DNA of 45,759 nt from JBAXQQ01 sp037131695 (GTDB lineage: Bacteria; Armatimonadota; Hebobacteria; CAIYQO01), in contig CAZWZF010000038.1 in the NCBI GenBank assembly GCA_964638715.1, positions 1 through 45,759 of the forward strand, read 5' to 3'. How positions within the stretch are numbered: the stretch's first letter is position 1; every line of letters starts with the position of its first letter. Shown piece after piece: positions 40,663-45,759 of the stretch. Below the pieces are notes generated by a model. That model saw only the letters and a program-made list of their open reading frames with translations. It did not search any database and was not told the DNA's origin. The position numbers and the translations under genes are program-made.

Positions 40663-42884
40663 AATCAAATCAAGTAATGTATTTAGGCAACGGTAACGAT
40701 GCTGCCGCTCAGGCAGTATTGCACATCGGTTATGACGGCGAAGGTTATTACCCTATCACCCCATCATCCGAGGTAGGCGAAATTATCAGCAAAGCTGTTG
40801 CAGATGGCAAGAGCGATATCTCTTTCGTAGTTGGCACATCAGAGTTGGCAGCTATTGGCATTTGTACCGGTATGGCAGTTGCTGGCGGACGTGTTCTCGA
40901 CGTCACCAGCGCACAAGGCCTTCTTCTCAAAGCAGAAGAAATGCCCGCCATCAGTGGTATGGGTTTGCCGATGGTTCTTAACCTGTCCTGCCGCGAAATT
41001 TCTGCTCCTTTAAATATTAAGAATGGTCACAGCGACCTGGCCGCTGCCCTTGGGTATGGCTGGCTGATCTTCATGGCACCAAATGTTCAGGCTGTTTACG
41101 ACATGAACATCATCGCCATCAAGGTTGCAGAAGCTGTTGGCTTGCCGGCAATCGTAGCTTATGACGGTTTCCATACCAGTCATGCTAACCGCCGCATCTT
41201 AATCTTCGAAAATGCAGCCGATGTTGCAGCATTTGTTGGCGAAAAGCCTGCTATGCGCAATGTACTTGATACCAAAAACCCAACCACCTTCGGTCCATAC
41301 ATGAACGATGATGTTATCAACACCAAAGTCAACATGGAACAGAAGATGGCAAAGGCTTATGAAATCATTCCGCAGATCTTTGCTGATTTCGAAGCTGCAA
41401 CTGACCGCAAATACGACTTCGTTGAAGTATATGGCGACAAGAATGCAGATTCCGGTATGCTGGCATTAAACTCCGCCGCTGAAGCAGCTAAAATCGTCGT
41501 TGACGAAATGATTGCCGGCGGTACCCCGGTTAAATTAATCGAACCAATCGTACTCCGCCCATGGCCTGCTAAGGAAATGGTTGAAGCTGTCGGCAGCATG
41601 AAGAGATTAGTAGTAGCAGAGCGTGTAAGCCAATACGGCGCCGGCAACTATCTGGAAAATGAAGTTGCTGCAGCCCTGCAAAAAGCCGGAAATTGCAAAT
41701 GCGAAATTATCAGCCGCGTCTATGGTATTGGCGGTCTTAACTTCCGCCCAGACGAAGATGCCAAGCCGATGTTTGATCTGGCAGTTAACTGGCCAAATGT
41801 TGCTCCAGAACTGAAAACCCTTGAAGGCAGATACTGGGGAGCATGGCCAGGCAAAGCTGATTACAATCCAGCACCATCAATTGCACCGCTTACCATTGAA
41901 GAAACCACTCTGAACAAAGATATCGAGAAAGTTGACATCAAAGCAGTTCGTGAACTGTCGAAAATGCCAAGCCGTATCGACAAACAGAGTGCATGCCCTG
42001 GCTGCGGTATCTTCGCCAACTTAAACCTGTTTATGCGCGGCATTGACGGTCAGGTTGTATTAATGTTCAACACTGGATGCGGCATGGTTGTAACCACTGG
42101 CTACCCATTAACCTCATTCAAAGTTCCTTATGTTCATAACCTGTTCCATAACACTTCATCAACCGCTACCGGTATTGTTGAAATGTATCACCGCTTCCGC
42201 AAACAAGGCAAGATTCCTGACGAAGAAATCACCTTCATCTGCGTATCCGGCGACGGTGGCGATGACATCGGAATGGACCAGCTAATTGGCGCTGCATTGC
42301 GTAACGACCCGATTATCTATCTTGAATATGATAACAAAGGTTACATGAATACCGGCGGACAGCTTTGCTACACTGGTATTTTAGGTCAGCGCAACTCAAA
42401 CAGCCATGTTGGCCCGGGACAGACCGGCAAACAGACCCAGAGCAAAGACATCATTGAAATCATGCGTGGTACTAACATTCCATACATCTTCACTGCTGCC
42501 GAAAGCAACCCGAATGACATGATAACCAAAGCACGCAAGGCACAGGCAACTGTACGCAATAACGGCTTTGCATTCGGAAAACTTTTCAGTGCATGTCCGC
42601 TCAACTGGGGAAGTGCACCAGAAAAAGGCAATGAAGTTATAGATAAAATTGTAAAATCCTGTATTCATCCGTTATACGAAATTGAAAAAGGTATTACAAC
42701 ACTTAACTATGACCCAAGCAAAACAAATGCTAAGATTCCTGTAACTGACGCTCTAACTGCCATGGGCAGCATGTTTGCACATATCAGCAACCCGAAAAAT
42801 ATTGCGATTGCAGAAGCTATCCAGACTGAAGTAGACCGCAGATTCGATCGGATCAAAGCGTTAAGCGAAAACCCAAGCCTTTAA
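40650..42884 (+). CDS. Pyruvate:ferredoxin oxidoreductase, alpha-beta fusion
   Basis: This 744-residue protein carries the alpha and beta subunits in one chain and interconverts pyruvate and acetyl-CoA with ferredoxin. The alpha part (to about 420) has GYYPITPSSEVGEI, GTSELAAIGICTGMAVAGGRV, SAQGLLLKAEEM, and the CoA-side domain IVLRPWPAKEMVEAVGSMKRLVVAER. The beta part starts near residue 430 with CPGCGIFANL (cluster cysteines), then GDGGDDIGMDQLIGAAL and YDNKGYMNTGGQ, the TPP motif typical of pyruvate-specific PorB. The ATG at 40650 is set by AGAAGGAG 7 bases upstream, inside the previous gene. Codon use is biased as in the gamma-delta gene. 2-oxoglutarate or another 2-oxoacid cannot be excluded. 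Confidence 0.9.
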   Translation: MRRIKSNQVMYLGNGNDAAAQAVLHIGYDGEGYYPITPSSEVGEIISKAVADGKSDISFVVGTSELAAIGICTGMAVAGGRVLDVTSAQGLLLKAEEMPAISGMGLPMVLNLSCREISAPLNIKNGHSDLAAALGYGWLIFMAPNVQAVYDMNIIAIKVAEAVGLPAIVAYDGFHTSHANRRILIFENAADVAAFVGEKPAMRNVLDTKNPTTFGPYMNDDVINTKVNMEQKMAKAYEIIPQIFADFEAATDRKYDFVEVYGDKNADSGMLALNSAAEAAKIVVDEMIAGGTPVKLIEPIVLRPWPAKEMVEAVGSMKRLVVAERVSQYGAGNYLENEVAAALQKAGNCKCEIISRVYGIGGLNFRPDEDAKPMFDLAVNWPNVAPELKTLEGRYWGAWPGKADYNPAPSIAPLTIEETTLNKDIEKVDIKAVRELSKMPSRIDKQSACPGCGIFANLNLFMRGIDGQVVLMFNTGCGMVVTTGYPLTSFKVPYVHNLFHNTSSTATGIVEMYHRFRKQGKIPDEEITFICVSGDGGDDIGMDQLIGAALRNDPIIYLEYDNKGYMNTGGQLCYTGILGQRNSNSHVGPGQTGKQTQSKDIIEIMRGTNIPYIFTAAESNPNDMITKARKAQATVRNNGFAFGKLFSACPLNWGSAPEKGNEVIDKIVKSCIHPLYEIEKGITTLNYDPSKTNAKIPVTDALTAMGSMFAHISNPKNIAIAEAIQTEVDRRFDRIKALSENPSL

Positions 42885-42895
42885 TAGGTAGAATA

Positions 42896-42930
42896 AAAAC
42901 GCCTTTCATGAAAATGAGGGGCGTTTTTTT
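42896..42930. terminator. Bidirectional intrinsic terminator
   Basis: AAAACGCC...GGCGTTTT encloses a further stem capped by a GAAA tetraloop (CAT-GAAA-ATG), with seven T on the plus strand and five on the minus strand. It ends the oxidoreductase operon and the convergent HAD gene. Confidence 0.88.
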
Positions 42931-43048
42931 ATTGTATTTTCATGGGAATTTTGTGGGAGATATAGGAATTATAGGTGAAATATAAAGAGAACGGTCTGTT
43001 TAATAATCTTATATAAACCTTTGCGTCGCCACTGCTTTTAATTCTTAA

Positions 43049-43543
43049 TTACTTCTGCCGTCGTCCAAGAAGCCTTTCTAATGGTCGTTGAAGAACTAAT
43101 GTTATTACTGCTTCGCGCTTTGACAATGGAGTTGTCAGTATCGTAAACATCCCTAATCGGTTTCCACCCCAGATATCGGTAAAAACCTGGTCGCCGGCAA
43201 TGGCAATTTTTTCTATCGGCAGGTTCATCATCCTGGCAGCCCGCTTAAACCCTACCGCCAATGGCTTGCATGCTTTGGTTATAAATGATATCCCCAACAT
43301 TTCGGCAGCAGGCCTTACTCTTCCATCAGACCCGGCATTGCTTAAAATACATACTTTTAAACCGCGCGATTTCGCATTATGTACCCAGTCTATATGGGAC
43401 GGTGGAACTTCTGTTGAACGCCACGGTGCCAGAGTATTATCCATATCGACAATCACCCCGGCAATACCGCGCTCTATCAACAAATCAATATCAATATCGG
43501 CAATACAACCGACCACTAAATCAGCCGCTAAATTATCACTCAT
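43049..43543 (-). CDS. YqeG-like HAD superfamily phosphatase
   Basis: This 164-residue HAD-IIIA-type phosphatase resembles YqeG. The nucleophile motif is VIVDMDNTLAPW (D33, D35). Motif II is the Ser/Thr in VCILSNAGSD. The lysine is in TKACKPLAVGFKRA, and the last acidic motif is IAGDQVFTDIWGGNRLGMFTILT. The TPLSKREAVITLVLQRPLERLLGRR tail fits the family. Substrates are probably phosphorylated metabolites; members related to phosphatidylglycerophosphatases are known, so a lipid role is possible but unproven. It is a single gene, convergent with the oxidoreductase operon and sharing its terminator. Confidence 0.88.
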   Translation of the reverse strand: MSDNLAADLVVGCIADIDIDLLIERGIAGVIVDMDNTLAPWRSTEVPPSHIDWVHNAKSRGLKVCILSNAGSDGRVRPAAEMLGISFITKACKPLAVGFKRAARMMNLPIEKIAIAGDQVFTDIWGGNRLGMFTILTTPLSKREAVITLVLQRPLERLLGRRQK

Positions 43544-43596
43544 GAATTAATTATGCCTTTTTGAAGTCAGTATAGTCAAATGAAAACTGAAACTTA

Positions 43597-43645
43597 GCCA
43601 CAAAGAACACAAAGAAAATATTTTAATCCTTGTGTTCTTGTGGGC
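43597..43645. repeat. Imperfect inverted repeat, possible interspersed element
   Basis: GCCACAAAGAACACAAAG (43597-43614) pairs with CCTTGTGTTCTTGTGGGC (43628-43645) with small bulges around an AT-rich loop. It lies just after the rhamnosidase gene on the minus strand and has no T tract. On that strand one arm reads TTTGTGTTCTTTGTGGC, of a kind I recall as dispersed intergenic repeats in several bacteria. Confidence 0.5.
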
Positions 43646-43657
43646 AAATTTCTAATT

Positions 43658-45759
43658 TTATAAAGTTATTTCTGTCAAACCAGCCATCAATTTAGCAACA
43701 TTGCCTTCCCAAATAAACTCACCAGTTACATCATTCGGTAAATTGATGTTAATAATACCTTTTTCAACATTTAATTTAACAGAAATTGTACCATTTAGAT
43801 GCGGGATTGCGCCTTCTACTTGCTTTAAACTTCCTGGTCGCGGCATTATGCGCACTTTATTAAACTCGCCTTCAATTGGCCTAATTCCAAGAATTGAGGC
43901 GTAGAAATGATAGATTGGATGTGCTGCCCAGGCATGACAGTCTGATCGTGATGGTTCCGGCATTTCAAATGTTGTTTTAAAACCGGTTTTCTCAAGGTCA
44001 AACCACAATCCTAATCGCTCAAAAAACAGATCCATTCTATCTAATTGATAAAGGGTTTCAAACAGGTAATGAGAGAAATATATTGTTGTACGGGCAAGGT
44101 CGGAGATGGTCAATAAACCTTGCACCATTCTATCATGCTTGTCTGCCGGTACCATACCAGTTAGAAGTGCGAGACATTGGGCATGTTCGCTGAATGAACT
44201 GTGCGATAAATTATCAGCGAGTATCCCCTTTTCTTCATTCCAGAATAGTTTAAAGGTTGCCTGCATAACCTTTTCAGCAATATCACGGTCGCGTTCTGCC
44301 ATTCTGGTGTCACCGTAGGCATCTTCTAATTCAGCCTTTCTCAGCAGTGTATAAACAAACTGGGCATTCAAGATTCCACTCGGTTCATACATGGAATCAG
44401 GAGCTATCCCCGCGTCCCAATTCGGTACCCAATCAGTGAAGTTCCAGCCAGAAGGCACGGTGAGGATATCATCAACAATAAGATTATTGAATGCTTCCAT
44501 CACACTGCGCATACCTGGCAATAAAGTATGCAGGAAGTTGACATCACCCCGCCACAGCCAGTGGTCATGTATCATACAAACCCACCACATTGTGAATGGC
44601 GGGATGGTCTGGGTCTCCCAGGTGGGATAGCGCGAATAGGTAAATCCGGTAGCCTCGCGCGAATAATCGAACATTTGCAATGCTTTGCGCGGCAATCGGT
44701 CGTCCAATGTCAGCATATCCGTAACCAGCACTTCCAGCCGGGTATCGCCGATATACATCATTTGCTCATAATATGGGCAATCCATGTAAGTCTCGTGCAT
44801 ACACATCTGCATGGCACGTTTTGCAATCGGCAATATACCGTTAACCCGGTCATCATCACAGGTGAAGCTACTGGTAACTTCCAGCGGGTATCCAGTCTCA
44901 ACGAACGTTAACGAATTAATAATTAACGGGGAATCTCCTGTCTTTATGCAGACTTCGACATATCTGCCGGCTTCCCACCATATAGTGGTGAAGGTTCTGT
45001 CTTCGTTTCCATCCGGGATGAACTCGTCGCCATTGCCGACAAAATATTTTCCTTCAATTTCGTTTCTGTTCCCTTTTGCAGAATATCCATCATTTTTCAG
45101 AAATAATGCTTCTGCCCAGTGAATATTTATTATTGATCCAGTCCCACCAGATACAGTTAACTGCGGGTAAGCGCAATAATAATCATTTAAATCAATAACC
45201 GCGACTCTGGTAGTGTTGGCAGGAATAGTTATCTTCCCACTGGCATTCAGCATTAGATTCCAATTGATTGCTTCATTTTTAATACTCTTGTTATCATCAA
45301 CAGGGTATTGAAAACCATCAGTCAAATATCTCACATCGCCAATTTTCTGTTCATCCATTTTCATTGCCGGTAAAGTTCCCGGCGTCATCAACCATCCCTG
45401 ATGATGTCCATAATGTCCGCTATCGATAACTGATGCTGACCGACCTATAATAATTTTAACAGGCTCAACCCAGTCATTACCTTCGCCAGTCTCCCATCCC
45501 CATGGATAATTATTGCCATCAACTCGCACCTTTGCCCCGGTGCCCCAGGTTAAACCTGATTCTATAAATGATACCGCCGGAACTAATGTAGTCATCCAGG
45601 GAGCCAAACCAGTAGAGATTACCTCACCCCACTCCCCTTCTGCCGCAACGATAAAACCTGACCGATGAGACATCTGGGCGTGTGGTGCCATAATGCCAAG
45701 CCACCATGTCTGCGCGGAAATAACATGCTCACCAACAGCAAGATGCAAATCATAACTCT
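43658..45759 (-). CDS. GH78-type alpha-L-rhamnosidase, N-terminus beyond the window
   Basis: The frame stays open to the right edge, so the start lies outside; about 700 residues are visible. The first part, LHLAVGEHVISAQTWWLG, followed by beta-rich segments (STGLAPWMTTLVPAVSFIESGL, TTRVAVIDLNDYYCAYPQLTVSGG), matches the N-terminal sandwich domains of bacterial rhamnosidases. The (alpha/alpha)6 catalytic domain begins near YMDCPYYEQMMYIGDTRLEVLVTDML, the GH78 DCP-x-x-E-Q/GD signature with likely acidic catalytic residues. SGWNFTDWVPNWDAG, TFEMPEPSRSDCHAWAAHPIYHFYASILGIRP and a C-terminal beta domain follow. It would release terminal L-rhamnose from plant or algal polysaccharides. Export cannot be judged without the N-terminus. 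Confidence 0.88.
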   Translation of the reverse strand, partial: SYDLHLAVGEHVISAQTWWLGIMAPHAQMSHRSGFIVAAEGEWGEVISTGLAPWMTTLVPAVSFIESGLTWGTGAKVRVDGNNYPWGWETGEGNDWVEPVKIIIGRSASVIDSGHYGHHQGWLMTPGTLPAMKMDEQKIGDVRYLTDGFQYPVDDNKSIKNEAINWNLMLNASGKITIPANTTRVAVIDLNDYYCAYPQLTVSGGTGSIINIHWAEALFLKNDGYSAKGNRNEIEGKYFVGNGDEFIPDGNEDRTFTTIWWEAGRYVEVCIKTGDSPLIINSLTFVETGYPLEVTSSFTCDDDRVNGILPIAKRAMQMCMHETYMDCPYYEQMMYIGDTRLEVLVTDMLTLDDRLPRKALQMFDYSREATGFTYSRYPTWETQTIPPFTMWWVCMIHDHWLWRGDVNFLHTLLPGMRSVMEAFNNLIVDDILTVPSGWNFTDWVPNWDAGIAPDSMYEPSGILNAQFVYTLLRKAELEDAYGDTRMAERDRDIAEKVMQATFKLFWNEEKGILADNLSHSSFSEHAQCLALLTGMVPADKHDRMVQGLLTISDLARTTIYFSHYLFETLYQLDRMDLFFERLGLWFDLEKTGFKTTFEMPEPSRSDCHAWAAHPIYHFYASILGIRPIEGEFNKVRIMPRPGSLKQVEGAIPHLNGTISVKLNVEKGIININLPNDVTGEFIWEGNVAKLMAGLTEITL

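Noticed and set aside
44391..45122. Several plus-strand open frames opposite the rhamnosidase gene
   Set aside because: They are antisense to a well-supported GH78 gene and show no protein-like motifs.
1..45759. tRNA, rRNA or mobile-element genes
   Set aside because: I looked through the gaps on both strands and saw no cloverleaf with a TTCRA loop, no rRNA-like sequence and no transposase or integrase motifs; a covariance search could still find a tRNA I missed.

Overview
The window is a gene-dense, AT-rich (roughly 38-40% GC by eye) bacterial chromosome segment of about 45.8 kb. It mixes core metabolism with secreted and carbohydrate-related genes. I see no transposase, integrase, phage gene, CRISPR array, rRNA or tRNA. 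Signal-peptide proteins, an HtrA-type protease and a periplasm-style M16 peptidase pair suggest a Gram-negative envelope. A GntR-HTH/LacI-sensor fusion regulator, a UroD-like methyltransferase, a LamG-containing giant secreted protein, a GH78 alpha-L-rhamnosidase and a uronate-isomerase-like enzyme fit a polysaccharide-degrading anaerobe of the PVC group (for example Lentisphaerota) or a related candidate phylum. A ferredoxin-linked pyruvate oxidoreductase and an Fe-S aldo/keto reductase point to anaerobic metabolism. The taxonomic guess is inference only; no marker was searched.

Layout. 1-300: rpsA promoter region, with a doubtful metallo-hydrolase-like reading frame. 300-2258: rpsA and coaE. 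2255-2890 (-): riboflavin synthase. 3032-6872: an overlapping operon of a half-size TSUP transporter, a catalytic M16 peptidase, its inactive partner and a ketopantoate-reductase-like enzyme. 6874-7905 (-): pheS. 8098-10669: secreted FN3-like protein, PHP phosphatase and membrane-anchored protein. 10678-13011 (-): GntR/LacI regulator with a conserved barrel-sandwich protein of unknown function. 13206-18511: UroD-like methyltransferase, a strong terminator, then a 1361-residue LamG/TIM-barrel-like secreted protein. 18576-20828 (-): murA and an aldose-epimerase-like protein, each followed by a terminator. 21012-27085: DUF1287 protein, then a MASE1/PAS hybrid histidine kinase and a four-PDZ HtrA protease. 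27222-31971: uronate-isomerase-like enzyme, small zinc-ribbon membrane protein, UDP-glucuronate decarboxylase, metallophosphoesterase and Fe-S aldo/keto reductase. 32105-34705: an unrecognised two-gene membrane module. 34764-39406 (-): dapA, lysC, asd and a DAHP synthase (aspartate-family and aromatic amino acid entry steps). 39721-42884: a two-gene pyruvate:ferredoxin oxidoreductase with its own strong promoter and terminator. 43049-43543 (-): YqeG-like HAD phosphatase. 43658-end (-): GH78 rhamnosidase cut by the window edge.

The most unusual signals are the unknown membrane pair at 32105-34705, the hybrid kinase/four-PDZ protease operon, the conserved 372-residue protein behind the GntR/LacI regulator, a terminator-like hairpin inside coaE, and three intergenic sequence structures: a heptamer array with a degenerate complementary array after the DAHP synthase gene, a palindrome in that gene's leader, and a palindrome inside the pyruvate oxidoreductase promoter.
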